DNA of 64,000 bases. It comes from an uncultured Pelagibacteraceae bacterium. Its GTDB lineage: Bacteria > Pseudomonadota > Alphaproteobacteria > Pelagibacterales > Pelagibacteraceae. The notes beneath the pieces were generated by a model. It was not told the origin of the DNA, ran no database searches, and saw only the letters and a list, made by a program, of their open reading frames with translations. Within the stretch, counting starts at the first letter, position 1. Every line of letters starts with the position of its first letter. Shown in pieces: positions 21,112 through 30,485 of this stretch. The stretch lies in the NCBI GenBank assembly GCA_902572605.1, contig CACGGD010000001.1:31861-95860 (forward strand). The letters are read 5' to 3'. The position numbers and the translations under genes are program-made.

Positions 21112-22521
21112 TTATTTTAATTTTACACCAATATATCTTCTTCGATTATTGTTATCTATTATTAAAAGAAGTAGATTTTTATCACCTTGTTTTACGATCT
21201 TATCTACTAGATTTTTTAAATCTGAAGAGTTTGTTATAGGAGTTCTTTTTACTTCTATTATTATATCATTAACATTTAATTGACCGTTTAATGGGCTGCT
21301 GCTTGAAACTTCTGTTATAACTGCTCCTTTAGTTATTTTCAAATCCCTAGAGGATATATCTTCTTTATTTAAATCTCTTACTGTAATTTTTAGTTTTTCA
21401 ATTTCAAATTCTTTAGTCTTTTTTTGCTTAGATTTTTTTTCTTTAAATTCTTCTGATGACTCTAATCTTCCTAATTTTAACTTTTTAGTTAGCAGTTTTT
21501 TATTTCTCCAAATTTGAATCTCAACATTTTTTCCTACTTCGGTATTGGCAACTACCTTTGGCAAAGTTCGCATTGTATCAATTGTTTTTCCATCAAATTT
21601 TAGAATAATATCTCCTGCTTTAACTCCAGCTTTATCTGCTGGACTTTTTTCACCGACACTAGCTACTAAAGCTCCTTGAGGTTTTTTCAGTTCAACCGCC
21701 TCTGCAATTTCTTTGGTAACTTCTTGAATTCTTACACCTAACCATCCTCTTCTTGTTTCTCCATAATTTATCAATTGATCTATTACTTTTGAAGCTGCAT
21801 TAGAAGGAATAGCAAATCCAATTCCTATAGATCCAGACGACTGTCCTGGAGCAATAATAGCAGTATTAATTCCAACAACCTCTCCTTTTAAATTAAAAAG
21901 TGGACCTCCAGAATTTCCTTGGTTTATAGATGCATCTGTTTGAATAAAATCATCGTAACGCGTCATACCGATATCTCTATTTCTAGCAGATACTATTCCT
22001 GATGTAACAGTTCCTCCTAATCCAAATGGATTTCCAATCGCCACCACCCAGTCACCAACTCTTGCTTTGTCAGAGTCTCCAAAATCAACAGACTTAAATT
22101 TATCTTTTGTTTCCATTTTTAAAACTGCAATATCCATATAAGGATCTGCTCCAATAACTTTTGCTTTATACGCTTTAGAATTTACTGTAACCAAAATATC
22201 ATCGGCACCTGCAATAACATGATTGTTGGTAATAACTATGCCGTTTTCTTTAATTATAAAACCAGATCCTAAAGATGATGCTTTTCTCTCAGTTGGTTTC
22301 TGAAAGTCTTTAAACATGTCTTCAAATGGATGGCCAGGAGGAAACTGAAAAGGAAATTGATTTGATGTTGTTCTTACAGTTTGAGTGGTTGAAATGTTAA
22401 CAACTGATGGCATTAATTTTTCCGCTAAATCAGCAAACGAATCTGGAACCGCTCCTGCATTTGAATAGGAACTAAGTTTAAAAAGGACTATAATTAATAA
22501 TGTTTTTTGGAAAAATCGCAT
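21112..22521 (-). CDS. degP: DegP/DegQ-type periplasmic serine protease
   Basis: This 469-residue HtrA-family protease has a signal peptide (about residues 1-24). The trypsin-like domain has the triad histidine in TNNHVIAG, aspartate in DPYMDIAVLKM and serine in NQGNSGGPLF, followed by two PDZ domains. It degrades or refolds misfolded envelope proteins. It lies directly after the DUF2065 gene and hflCK, other membrane protein quality-control genes. The exact paralogue name (degP, degQ or mucD-like) is uncertain. Confidence 0.93.
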   Translation of the reverse strand: MRFFQKTLLIIVLFKLSSYSNAGAVPDSFADLAEKLMPSVVNISTTQTVRTTSNQFPFQFPPGHPFEDMFKDFQKPTERKASSLGSGFIIKENGIVITNNHVIAGADDILVTVNSKAYKAKVIGADPYMDIAVLKMETKDKFKSVDFGDSDKARVGDWVVAIGNPFGLGGTVTSGIVSARNRDIGMTRYDDFIQTDASINQGNSGGPLFNLKGEVVGINTAIIAPGQSSGSIGIGFAIPSNAASKVIDQLINYGETRRGWLGVRIQEVTKEIAEAVELKKPQGALVASVGEKSPADKAGVKAGDIILKFDGKTIDTMRTLPKVVANTEVGKNVEIQIWRNKKLLTKKLKLGRLESSEEFKEKKSKQKKTKEFEIEKLKITVRDLNKEDISSRDLKITKGAVITEVSSSSPLNGQLNVNDIIIEVKRTPITNSSDLKNLVDKIVKQGDKNLLLLIIDNNNRRRYIGVKLK

Positions 22522-22707
22522 TTACTTTTTTATATACCAAATTATTAAAAAACCTATAAGCAAAAATACAACTCCAAAAGTCCTTAATTTATTTTCTGGT
22601 GTATTCTTAATTAATTCAAGCATACTTTTGATTCTTGACGGGAAAATGGCAATTAATAAACCCTCTATAAAAAAGATTAATCCTATAGCAGTAATTAACT
22701 CGTTCAC
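22522..22707 (-). CDS. DUF2065 small membrane protein
   Basis: This 61-residue protein has two hydrophobic helices separated by FPSRIKSMLELIKNTPENKLRTFG, the typical pattern of the DUF2065 (YjeT-like) family found next to hflKC. It has a GTG start (22707), 12 bp after hflC. Function unknown; the neighbourhood suggests a membrane quality-control accessory. Confidence 0.8.
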   Translation of the reverse strand: MNELITAIGLIFFIEGLLIAIFPSRIKSMLELIKNTPENKLRTFGVVFLLIGFLIIWYIKK

Positions 22708-22719
22708 AATTGAATTAAA

Positions 22720-23592
22720 TTATCTTTTTTTAATAGTTGGACCAACTGATTTTCCAAAAAATTTGAAAAATTCACTGTCTGGAGATAAAACTAAAGAGGT
22801 TTCACCTCCTATAAGAGCTTTTTCGTAAGCTTGCATAGCTCGATAAAAAGCAAAGAATTGGGGATCTCTTCCAAATGCATTGGCAAAAATTTTATTTCTT
22901 AGACCGTCTCCTTCACCTTTCATAATTTCAGATTTTTTATTCGCATTTGCTAGGATCACAGTCACATCTTTGTCAGCTGTAGATCTAATCTTTTGAGCTA
23001 TTTCAGCTCCTTGTGCTCTAAATTCTTTTGCCTCTCTTTGTCTTTCTGTTTGCATTCTAGAATAAATGGCTTCACTGTTAGCTGGAGGTAAGTCAGCTCT
23101 TTTAATTCTTACATCTACGATTTCAATTCCAAAATTTTCTGCCTCTGTGTTCACATCATTTTGAATTATCGACATTTGTTTTGCACGATCAGTAGATAAT
23201 AAAGTTGCTAATTCTTGTTTTCCTAATACACCTCTTATTCTTGAATTTATGATTGTTGATAATCTTGATCTTGCGACTCTTTCATTCCCAACTGAGATAT
23301 AAAACTTTAAAGGATCAATAATTTTAAACCTTGCTATTGCATCTACAATTAATCTTTTCTGATCTGCTGCTATAACTTCTTCAGGGGCGCTATCTAGATT
23401 TAAAATTCTTTTATCTAAATAAACCACATTTTGAATAAATGGTAATTTAAAATTAAGTCCTGCTTTAGTAATTATTTTTTTAGGATCACCAAATTGTAAT
23501 ACAATGGCTTGGCTAATCTCTTGTACAATAAATACAGATTGAAATATGACAACTCCAATTATAATAATTAAAGGAACTATAATTCTAGGCAT
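22720..23592 (-). CDS. hflC: membrane protease regulator HflC
   Basis: This 290-residue SPFH/band-7 protein has an N-terminal membrane anchor (residues 3-25) and the segments SIFIVQEISQAIVLQFG-like, KLPFIQNVVYLDKRIL and VRIKRADLPPANSEAIYSRMQTERQREAKEFRAQG, typical of HflC. With HflK it forms a ring around the FtsH protease. It overlaps the hflK stop by one base. Confidence 0.95.
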   Translation of the reverse strand: MPRIIVPLIIIIGVVIFQSVFIVQEISQAIVLQFGDPKKIITKAGLNFKLPFIQNVVYLDKRILNLDSAPEEVIAADQKRLIVDAIARFKIIDPLKFYISVGNERVARSRLSTIINSRIRGVLGKQELATLLSTDRAKQMSIIQNDVNTEAENFGIEIVDVRIKRADLPPANSEAIYSRMQTERQREAKEFRAQGAEIAQKIRSTADKDVTVILANANKKSEIMKGEGDGLRNKIFANAFGRDPQFFAFYRAMQAYEKALIGGETSLVLSPDSEFFKFFGKSVGPTIKKR

Positions 23593-24704
23593 TAATTTTT
23601 TTCTCCCGATTTTTTAAGTTCTGGCAAAGGTAAGTAAGGTACAACTCCTGATCCAGATTCCTTATCGATAATTACTTTATCAATATCTGCAAGAACTTTT
23701 TCCATTGTTTCAAGATACATTCTTTCTTGAGTAACTTGTTTTGCATTTTTATACTCATTATATATTGCTAAAAATCTACTTGCTTCACCTTCTGCTTTTG
23801 CAACAACTTCTTTTTTATAAGCTTCTGCTTGTTGTAGTATTTGCTCGGCTTCTCCTCGTGCTCTAGGTATTACATCATTAGCATAAGCTTCGGCTTCATT
23901 TTTTGCTCTCTCTCTATCCGCTCTAGCAGCTTGTACATCTCTAAACGCATCAATTACTTGCGCTGGTGGATCGGCTTGTTGAGTTTGAACTTGAGTTATT
24001 TGAATCCCTGATCCATATTCATCTAAAATCTTTTGGGTGATTTCTTGAACTTCTACTTCAATATTAGATCTTCCTTGAGTTAAAATTGTTTGTATTTCAT
24101 TTTTTGCTATTACTTCTCTCATTGCAGTTTCAGAGGTTGCTTTGACAGTTTCTACTGGACTTTGAATATTAAATAAAAATTTTTGTGCATCTTTAATTAC
24201 CCAGAAAACTGAATAGTTTATATCAACAATATTTTCATCTCCAGTTAACATTAAACTTTCTTCCGGAACGTTACCAACTCCAGATGTTCTTCCGCTATCA
24301 CTAGCAGGTCTAAAACCAACATCTACTCTGTTAACCTTTGTTACTTTAGGAGTTAAAACTCGTTCAAATGGTAATGGTAAATGATAATGCAATCCTGGTT
24401 GGGTCGTATGAACATATTTACCAAATCTAAGAACTACTCCCTGTTCGTCTGGTAAAACTCTGTAAAGACCACTAGCTATATAAAGTACAAGAATAATTAA
24501 AAGTCCTAAAATTATAGGTCTTGATCCTCCAGATTTTCCACCAGAGAATTTATTAATTTTTTTTTGAAAATTTTTAATTAAATCATCCAAGTTAGGGGGT
24601 TCTCTTCTAGTTCCAGAACCATTTCCGCTAGATCCTCCTCCATCTCCTCCAGGAGGTGCGCCCCAAGGGGACTGATTTTTGAAAATCATATCTTTAAAAC
24701 TCAT
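23592..24704 (-). CDS. hflK: membrane protease regulator HflK
   Basis: This 370-residue SPFH/band-7 protein begins with a glycine-rich cytoplasmic region (WGAPPGGDGGGSSGNG), then one transmembrane helix near residues 65-82. The band-7 domain follows (RVLPDEQGVVLRFGKYVHTTQPGLHYHLP) with a coiled coil rich in AEA and RERAKNEA. It partners HflC around FtsH. It heads the hflK-hflC-DUF2065-degP run and diverges from the mrp gene. Confidence 0.95.
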   Translation of the reverse strand: MSFKDMIFKNQSPWGAPPGGDGGGSSGNGSGTRREPPNLDDLIKNFQKKINKFSGGKSGGSRPIILGLLIILVLYIASGLYRVLPDEQGVVLRFGKYVHTTQPGLHYHLPLPFERVLTPKVTKVNRVDVGFRPASDSGRTSGVGNVPEESLMLTGDENIVDINYSVFWVIKDAQKFLFNIQSPVETVKATSETAMREVIAKNEIQTILTQGRSNIEVEVQEITQKILDEYGSGIQITQVQTQQADPPAQVIDAFRDVQAARADRERAKNEAEAYANDVIPRARGEAEQILQQAEAYKKEVVAKAEGEASRFLAIYNEYKNAKQVTQERMYLETMEKVLADIDKVIIDKESGSGVVPYLPLPELKKSGEKN

Positions 24705-24711
24705 GACACTT

Positions 24712-24739
24712 TATATAGTGACTTTTCATACAAAAACAA
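24712..24739 (-). promoter_or_regulatory. possible hflK promoter with very short leader
   Basis: On the minus strand TTGTTT (24739-24734) and TATATA (24717-24712) are 16 bp apart. Transcription would then begin within a few bases of the hflK ATG at 24704, giving a leaderless or nearly leaderless message. Both boxes are AT-rich and could arise by chance. Confidence 0.3.
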
Positions 24740-24758
24740 GTTAAGTAACAGCGGTATT

Positions 24759-25586
24759 ATGACCAATAAAAAAGAAGAAATGGACCGAACTATTAAAGAA
24801 AAGCTTGCTCCGAAGAAATTTATAAAGAATCCCATTAATGGAACAAAATTTACTTTATTAATCTCAAGCGCTAAAGGAGGAGTAGGTAAATCTACGATTG
24901 CTGTAAATTTAGCTTTTGCTTTACAAAATCTCGGAATGAAAGTTGGTATCTTAGACGCTGATGTTTATGGACCTTCTCTTCCAAAATTAATTAATTTAAA
25001 TAAAAAACCAGAAAGTAAAGATGGCAAAGCAATGCTGCCTCTAGAAAAATATGATGCTCAATGCATGTCAATGGGATTTTTAGTAGAGGAACAAACACCA
25101 ATGATATGGCGTGGTCCTATGGTTATTAGTGCTTTAAAAACAATGACTCAAAAAGTTTTATGGAAAGATAGAGATGTAATCGTTATTGATATGCCTCCTG
25201 GTACAGGTGACACTCAACTTACTTTTGCTCAAGAAGTAAAAATTGATGGAGCAATTATAGTCTCGACTCCTCAGGACTTAGCTTTATTAGATGTAAAAAG
25301 AGGAATACAAATGTTTGACAAAACTGGTGTTAAAATATTTGGACTTATAGATAATATGAGTTTCTTCAAAGGTGACGATGGAAAAGAGTATAAAATTTTT
25401 GGAGAAGGGGGAGTGGAAAAAACAGCAAAGGAATTTAATAAAAATTTTCTTGGTAAAATTCCTTTAAATGAGGATTTAAGAAATTCAGCTGATAAAGGAG
25501 ATCCTTTAACTCACTCAGATCCTGATCATGAGGTATCAAAAATATTTATAAATATTGCTGAAAAAATTAAACAAGCTTTTCAGTAA
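24759..25586 (+). CDS. Mrp/ApbC-type P-loop ATPase lacking the CxxC motif
   Basis: This 275-residue MinD-like ATPase has a deviant Walker [17 protein letters not shown] near residue 33, Walker B-like [14 protein letters not shown] near residue 146 and the family segment IDNMSFF. Mrp/ApbC proteins carry Fe-S clusters to target enzymes through a CxxC after NMSxF. Here that place reads KGDDGKE with no cysteine, and the N-terminal DUF59 domain is also absent. It is single on the plus strand, diverging from hflK, and overlaps thyX tail-to-tail by 20 bp. Confidence 0.88.
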   Translation: MTNKKEEMDRTIKEKLAPKKFIKNPINGTKFTLLISSAKGGVGKSTIAVNLAFALQNLGMKVGILDADVYGPSLPKLINLNKKPESKDGKAMLPLEKYDAQCMSMGFLVEEQTPMIWRGPMVISALKTMTQKVLWKDRDVIVIDMPPGTGDTQLTFAQEVKIDGAIIVSTPQDLALLDVKRGIQMFDKTGVKIFGLIDNMSFFKGDDGKEYKIFGEGGVEKTAKEFNKNFLGKIPLNEDLRNSADKGDPLTHSDPDHEVSKIFINIAEKIKQAFQ

Positions 25587-26514
25587 ATCCAAAGGAAGTC
25601 ATGAGTTCATTCCATTCTCTCTTTGATAAACCAGAACTTTCTAAATCACACTTTTCACCCTTGATCATTTTTTGAATTACTTTTTTGCCTTGAGCAGAAA
25701 CATGAACTGCGCCAATTCTATAATCTAGGAAAGCAGCGTGAGATATTGGAACCCATTTCTTTACTGTTTCAAGCATTGCTTCTGCATAAACCCTAATTTC
25801 ATATTGAGCGTGACTGTCAGCTCTGAGAAATAAAAAATTTAAAAGATTTAATAAATCTGTCTTCCAATACCATTGGGTATAAGAGTTTAATGTTAAATTC
25901 ATTCTAGCTAGCTCTCTTGCTAGACCAGCTTTATTTTCGTCAATTACACTTCCGTCAAATCTTTCGTTAAGCATTGTTTCATAATTATCATAAGTTCTAG
26001 TAGCATCATCTTTTAAAATTTTAAGAACTTCATCTGCTTGGTCTCCAGTAATTAGATCTCCTCTACCTTGTCTATTACTTGTAGATTGAGCAGATAATTG
26101 TTCTTTGGCAGGAATATAAAATTCTTTATCTAGGATAGAATATCTAGCAGAGTATTCATTAACATTTGCTGTTCGATGTCTTATCCATTGTCTTGCGATA
26201 AAAATTGGAAGCTTAACATGATATTTAATTTCGCACATTTCAAAAGGAGTTGAATGCCAATGTCTCATCAAGTATTTAATTAATCCCTCATCAGTCGAAA
26301 CTTTTTTAGTACCCTTTCCGTATGAAACTCTTGCTGACTGAACAATAGAAGTATCGTCACCCATATAATCAACTACTCTTACAAATCCATGATCTAAAAC
26401 TGGAATGGCTTCATAAAGAATTTTTTCTAATTCTGGAGATGTCACTCTTTTAGTGTGATTTTTTTGTGACTGTTGATCTAAAATCTCTTGTTTTTGTTCT
26501 TTTGTGAGTTTCAT
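25567..26514 (-). CDS. thyX: flavin-dependent thymidylate synthase
   Basis: This 315-residue ThyX makes dTMP from dUMP using methylene-tetrahydrofolate and FADH2. The signature RHR-x7-S is seen as [11 protein letters not shown] near residue 120, followed by ARYS. It is somewhat longer than the commonest forms because of extensions at both ends. The start overlaps the stop of the upstream beta-propeller gene as ATGA, so it may be cotranscribed with the glycan operon. Its 3' end overlaps mrp by 20 bp in antisense. Confidence 0.95.
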   Translation of the reverse strand: MKLTKEQKQEILDQQSQKNHTKRVTSPELEKILYEAIPVLDHGFVRVVDYMGDDTSIVQSARVSYGKGTKKVSTDEGLIKYLMRHWHSTPFEMCEIKYHVKLPIFIARQWIRHRTANVNEYSARYSILDKEFYIPAKEQLSAQSTSNRQGRGDLITGDQADEVLKILKDDATRTYDNYETMLNERFDGSVIDENKAGLARELARMNLTLNSYTQWYWKTDLLNLLNFLFLRADSHAQYEIRVYAEAMLETVKKWVPISHAAFLDYRIGAVHVSAQGKKVIQKMIKGEKCDLESSGLSKREWNELMTSFGFTEKLV

Positions 26515-27836
26515 TTAGAAATACTTTTAGAGTAATTAAATTTAGTTATAATTCCAAGTTGAGAACGTTCCTCGAGCGCCAGTAAGATTTGATTTCCATT
26601 TTCTCTATAATTCAAGTCTCTTATTCTTTCTCCAATATAAATTTTTTCCTTATATATTAATCTATTGTAAGCAGAGTTAAACTTTACTCTGTATAAACTT
26701 CTGTCATTTAGTGTGGATACTAAATAATTATCCTTGAAAAAATGCTCTGAAAACTCGTCATTAATTTTAATTAGCTCACTTATTCCAACAGAAGGAACAA
26801 ACGAAAATAAGGGTTCTTCTAAACCTTCTTTTTCATGGTCTTTTTTAAAGTAAGGAGTTTCACCGTATTTGAAGCTGTACTGTTCTCCATAGGAGGCTAT
26901 TGGCCAACCATAATTTTTTTTAAACTCTATTTTATTTATTTCATCGCCTCCTCTAGGGCCATGCTCAGTTGATAGAATTATATTCTTTTCTCTATCCACA
27001 AAAAGTCCTTGAGAAACTCGATGTCCTTTAGAAAATACCATTGAATTTTTATTTTCTAAATCAATAAATATAGTTTTACCAAAAATTGAGTTATCCGACT
27101 GAGGTTTCTCATCAACTATAGGTCTAGAGTCGTTGGATAAAGTTAAAATTATCCCCTCTTTTCCTAAATGGTTATAAGCTTGCATTCTTCCACCTCCAAC
27201 AGATTTTGCACATTCAGCTGGACTATAAAAATCTTCGAATGCTAATAGATTATAATCTATTTTTGCACGAGATATTACGATTGAAAAACACTTTTTATTT
27301 TTTAAAAAGCTTTTATAAGAAACAAACAGATCATTATTTAAAATAAAACTATCCAAATAAAATCCATCTTTTAAATTTGATGGAATAGATGCTAAATTAA
27401 TTTCTTTTTTTTTTAAAGATAAATCACCATCTTTAATTCTATAAATGTTACCTAAGTAATCTAATAAAATTATATTTTCTTTTTGGGTTTCAATATGAAA
27501 AGGCCTCCATGAAGACCAGTGAGATCCTTGATCAAGATTCTTGGTATAATATTCATCGGAGAACTTTAATTTTACTTTTCTCAGTTTAATTTTTTCATAC
27601 TGAGTATTCGGTAAGAATTTTTCATTATAATCATTTCTAAGATTTTCTAATGGTATTCTGTGATATAGGGCTTTTAAATACGATTGATACTTAGGATAAT
27701 TAGAATACTTAGGATAATTTTTAACAACAAGATCAGTAACCTTATAGATACTGAATAATACTACGAATAAAATTAAAACAAAAAACAAAAGATTAAAAAT
27801 TATTAACTTTAAATTTTTTTTTACAAATTTAATCAT
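26511..27836 (-). CDS. membrane-anchored PQQ-dehydrogenase-like beta-propeller protein
   Basis: This 441-residue protein has an N-terminal membrane helix (about residues 9-33) and a periplasmic beta-propeller. The diagnostic segment is [17 protein letters not shown] followed by [13 protein letters not shown] and [10 protein letters not shown], matching the soluble glucose/sorbosone dehydrogenase fold. Whether PQQ is bound cannot be judged, and many homologues have no proven activity. It is the last gene of the glycan-like operon before thyX (ATGA overlap) and could act on a periplasmic sugar polymer or product. Confidence 0.7.
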   Translation of the reverse strand: MIKFVKKNLKLIIFNLLFFVLILFVVLFSIYKVTDLVVKNYPKYSNYPKYQSYLKALYHRIPLENLRNDYNEKFLPNTQYEKIKLRKVKLKFSDEYYTKNLDQGSHWSSWRPFHIETQKENIILLDYLGNIYRIKDGDLSLKKKEINLASIPSNLKDGFYLDSFILNNDLFVSYKSFLKNKKCFSIVISRAKIDYNLLAFEDFYSPAECAKSVGGGRMQAYNHLGKEGIILTLSNDSRPIVDEKPQSDNSIFGKTIFIDLENKNSMVFSKGHRVSQGLFVDREKNIILSTEHGPRGGDEINKIEFKKNYGWPIASYGEQYSFKYGETPYFKKDHEKEGLEEPLFSFVPSVGISELIKINDEFSEHFFKDNYLVSTLNDRSLYRVKFNSAYNRLIYKEKIYIGERIRDLNYRENGNQILLALEERSQLGIITKFNYSKSISK

Positions 27837-27841
27837 AATAT

Positions 27842-28447
27842 TTATTGATCAAGCAGTTTTAACCAAATTTTTGAACATTTAAAAGAGGTCATAATAGCAT
27901 CAGGCATAAATTTAAGTTTTTTCATCAAAAGGTAATATCTTTTTATATCTCTTTGTCGATTCCATCTTTCGGGACAGACTAAACAAGATTTAAATTTTTT
28001 TATAAATCTTAAATTTTTATTATCTATTGGAAATTTTTTATATGTATCAAGCCAAATCCAATTAACTTTATTAATTAGTTTTCTACTTAAGTCTATAGTT
28101 TCATATTCTGAGAATCTTACTGCTATATTCTTATTTAATTTTTCATCCAATGTTTTAAAAATGTAAGGGAATTCTACATCTAATAAAAAATAAGATTTAA
28201 TTTTATGTTTTTTTACCAATTTTAAAACGTTTTGTTCTATACCACTTTCTTTTATATTGAGAATTAAAGTTCCTTTTTTTTTTTTATATTCAGATAAATA
28301 ATTCTCTAAACTATCTCCTTTAGCAAAAGGATCGTGTGATAAAATTAGCTTAGAGGAAGACGATCTTATATCAATTTCAGTTCCAAAATTGTTTGATATG
28401 CTTTTTAATTTTTTAATCGTATTGACTCTGTGTATTATAATTTCCAT
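27842..28447 (-). CDS. glycerophosphodiester phosphodiesterase-like protein
   Basis: This 201-residue TIM-barrel protein has the GDPD/PI-PLC-like motif spread over its N-terminus: H6-R7, then E24 and D26 in GTEIDIR, then H38-D39 in LSHDP. These are the metal and catalytic positions of GDPD enzymes. It lacks a signal peptide and is shorter than classical GlpQ. In glycan clusters such proteins are often annotated but uncharacterised. It lies 4 bp after the GT2 gene. Substrate unknown; a phosphodiester-linked sugar or glycerol intermediate is an inference. Confidence 0.65.
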   Translation of the reverse strand: MEIIIHRVNTIKKLKSISNNFGTEIDIRSSSSKLILSHDPFAKGDSLENYLSEYKKKKGTLILNIKESGIEQNVLKLVKKHKIKSYFLLDVEFPYIFKTLDEKLNKNIAVRFSEYETIDLSRKLINKVNWIWLDTYKKFPIDNKNLRFIKKFKSCLVCPERWNRQRDIKRYYLLMKKLKFMPDAIMTSFKCSKIWLKLLDQ

Positions 28448-28451
28448 AAAA

Positions 28452-29162
28452 TTATTTATTAAATTTTAACTTGTATATGAAATTAAACGTCCTGACTATT
28501 AATTTGATTTTTCCTAGTAATGTTCCTCCACCTTTAGCTTTTCCCTTTTTTCTCTCATACAAAATAACTGGATGTTCAACTACATTTAAATTTTTTTTAT
28601 TCGCCATAAGAAGAAAAAAAAGGTCAAGTGAAAAGTCTTTGGGGTAGTTCTTCAAGATATCTTTTTTGAAAACTTTAGAAAATATTTTTGGTTGGGCGTT
28701 GATATCACTTAAATTCACATGAAAAAGATAATTCACAACTAATGACATTAGATAGGTAAAGAAATTATCAAACAAGCTTCTATTTATCCTTTTTCCCTTT
28801 ACTATTACAATATTGTTTGTCAATTGTTCAGTGTTTGATAGATAAGCTGAAACAACATCTTTTAGTTTTACCTGTAAGTCAGAGTGACACCAGGCTATAA
28901 CTTTTCCTGTACTTCTTCTGACACCTGACATTATTCCATGACCGTAACCAATATTGTCTTTAATATTAATTTTTAAAATATTTTTATTCTTTATAGAATT
29001 AAGTAAATTTTTTGTATTATCAGTTGAACCATTATTAACAAGAACAAATTGGATAGATTTATTCTTTTTTAAAATAGATTTAATTGAACTAATCAAAGTT
29101 TTGAGATTTTTTTCTTCATTGTAACAAGGTATTACGACACTTAAATTAATCATTTTATTCAT
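28452..29162 (-). CDS. family 2 glycosyltransferase
   Basis: This 236-residue GT-A fold transferase begins LSVVIPCYNEEKNLKTLISSI and has the nucleotide-binding NNGSTDNT, GYGHGIMSGVRRSTG and a metal-binding-like HSDLQ. The layout resembles dolichol-phosphate mannosyltransferase-like GT2 enzymes. A membrane-embedded C-terminal part is lacking apart from one hydrophobic stretch near residue 130-148. It overlaps the nucleotidyltransferase gene upstream by 8 bp; ATG 29153, just after that gene's stop, is an alternative start. It probably transfers a sugar to a lipid or polymer. Confidence 0.82.
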   Translation of the reverse strand: MNKMINLSVVIPCYNEEKNLKTLISSIKSILKKNKSIQFVLVNNGSTDNTKNLLNSIKNKNILKINIKDNIGYGHGIMSGVRRSTGKVIAWCHSDLQVKLKDVVSAYLSNTEQLTNNIVIVKGKRINRSLFDNFFTYLMSLVVNYLFHVNLSDINAQPKIFSKVFKKDILKNYPKDFSLDLFFLLMANKKNLNVVEHPVILYERKKGKAKGGGTLLGKIKLIVRTFNFIYKLKFNK

Positions 29163-29886
29163 AAGATTTCAGTGCATTGGGAGTTCCAAAATTTTTATAA
29201 TTAGAAACATTAATATATCCAACCTTGTAACCTAATAATAATGCATTTTTAGCAACAACATCCATATAATATTCATTATTAATTTTTTGTTTTTTTCTAA
29301 TCATAAATTTAAATGATTTAACAAAAACTTTTTTATTTTTAAAAGAGAACGCTCCGAGTATCACAAAGTCTTTCTTTGGTTCTAAGCTAACTTTCTTTTT
29401 ACAACTTATTTTTTCTATTTGGTTTTCTTTAGCTTTTTTAACCCAACCATATTGATTAGGATTTCTAAGCATATTTTTATCAGGCCTAGTAACAAAAACA
29501 ATTAGATCAAACTTTTTTATAAAATTTCCAAACTTTTTTTTATTGAACTTGTAATCATAATCACAAGACCCAAAAGTTACTGAATATCCGAGAGGTATTT
29601 GATTTATAGCTTGATAACAAGTAACTGCTTGGCCTGAATTTTCTTTAAAAAGTTTAATAAATTTAAAATTTCTAAAATACTTTTTAAACACTTTATTTAG
29701 TTTAAAAGTTTTGAAATGAGTATTTCTACAGATAAATACTTTTTTTTTTGAAAATGGTAAGCTTCTAACTGAGTAGAGAATTATTGGTTTTTTTCTAAAC
29801 AATATTAATGGTTTAATAGTTTTAAAACCCTTGGTAGCAAATCTTTTTCCACTTCCGGCCATGGCAATAACATTAATATTTTTCAT
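29155..29886 (-). CDS. sugar nucleotidyltransferase-like protein
   Basis: This 243-residue protein starts with INVIAMAGSGKRFATKGFKTIKPLI, the NTP-binding signature of sugar-1-phosphate nucleotidyltransferases (G-x-G-x-R-F and the PKP-like lysine-proline). A GSCDYDYKF segment supplies the metal-binding aspartates. It is very rich in Lys, Phe and Asn. It overlaps the 2H gene by 4 bp (ATGA). It probably activates a sugar phosphate for the adjacent GT2 enzyme; the nucleotide and sugar are unknown. Confidence 0.72.
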   Translation of the reverse strand: MKNINVIAMAGSGKRFATKGFKTIKPLILFRKKPIILYSVRSLPFSKKKVFICRNTHFKTFKLNKVFKKYFRNFKFIKLFKENSGQAVTCYQAINQIPLGYSVTFGSCDYDYKFNKKKFGNFIKKFDLIVFVTRPDKNMLRNPNQYGWVKKAKENQIEKISCKKKVSLEPKKDFVILGAFSFKNKKVFVKSFKFMIRKKQKINNEYYMDVVAKNALLLGYKVGYINVSNYKNFGTPNALKSYE

Positions 29887-30485
29887 TTGAAACTCATGGT
29901 GTGAAGTTTTTTATGTTGATTTTTATTTATACGCCATATTGAAATTTTTTTAACGTTATAGGTTATTGATATCTTTTTTTTAATAAGGAATTGAATTTTT
30001 TTTAAATTATGCTTTTTACTAATTGAGGAAATTGTGAAATGGGGTATCCAATTTTTTCCGACAAAAGGATAACCATATCTTCTATAATCTTTTTTTAATT
30101 TTCCATCAAATTTATTTTTTTTAACAATGTTCTTACTTTCAACTATTTGATTCAAAAACCTAATCATTTTCATTTGAAAATTATTCAATGAAGTATTTTT
30201 TTTTAATGAAAAAAACATTGTATGACCTTTTGTTTGGGGATCACTATAAAAAAATTTTATTTTAGATATCTTTATTTTGATATTTTTAAAATTTTTAACA
30301 AATTTAGTTATTTTTATGATCTTGTCTTTAGCCAATTTTCTTTTAACTGACATAGTAAATAAGGTTAAGTGGGCAGGATGAGATAAGTATATTTGATTGC
30401 CATAATTTTTTTTAACTGTTCTTTTAAAATTAATTATAATTTTCTTTAATTTTTTATCTGGTTCTATAAAAAATCCTATAAACAT
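29883..30485 (-). CDS. 2H phosphoesterase superfamily protein (LigT-like)
   Basis: This 200-residue protein has two H-x-T motifs, H39-L-T41 (HPAHLTLF) and H149-F-T151 (WIPHFTISS), spaced as in the two-fold symmetric 2H phosphoesterase fold. Members act on cyclic phosphates or 2'-5' linkages. The protein is extremely lysine-rich. It is wedged between two nucleotidyltransferase-type genes with a 1-bp and a 4-bp overlap, so its role is probably in the same pathway rather than in RNA repair, though that is inference. Confidence 0.72.
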   Translation of the reverse strand: MFIGFFIEPDKKLKKIIINFKRTVKKNYGNQIYLSHPAHLTLFTMSVKRKLAKDKIIKITKFVKNFKNIKIKISKIKFFYSDPQTKGHTMFFSLKKNTSLNNFQMKMIRFLNQIVESKNIVKKNKFDGKLKKDYRRYGYPFVGKNWIPHFTISSISKKHNLKKIQFLIKKKISITYNVKKISIWRINKNQHKKLHTMSFK

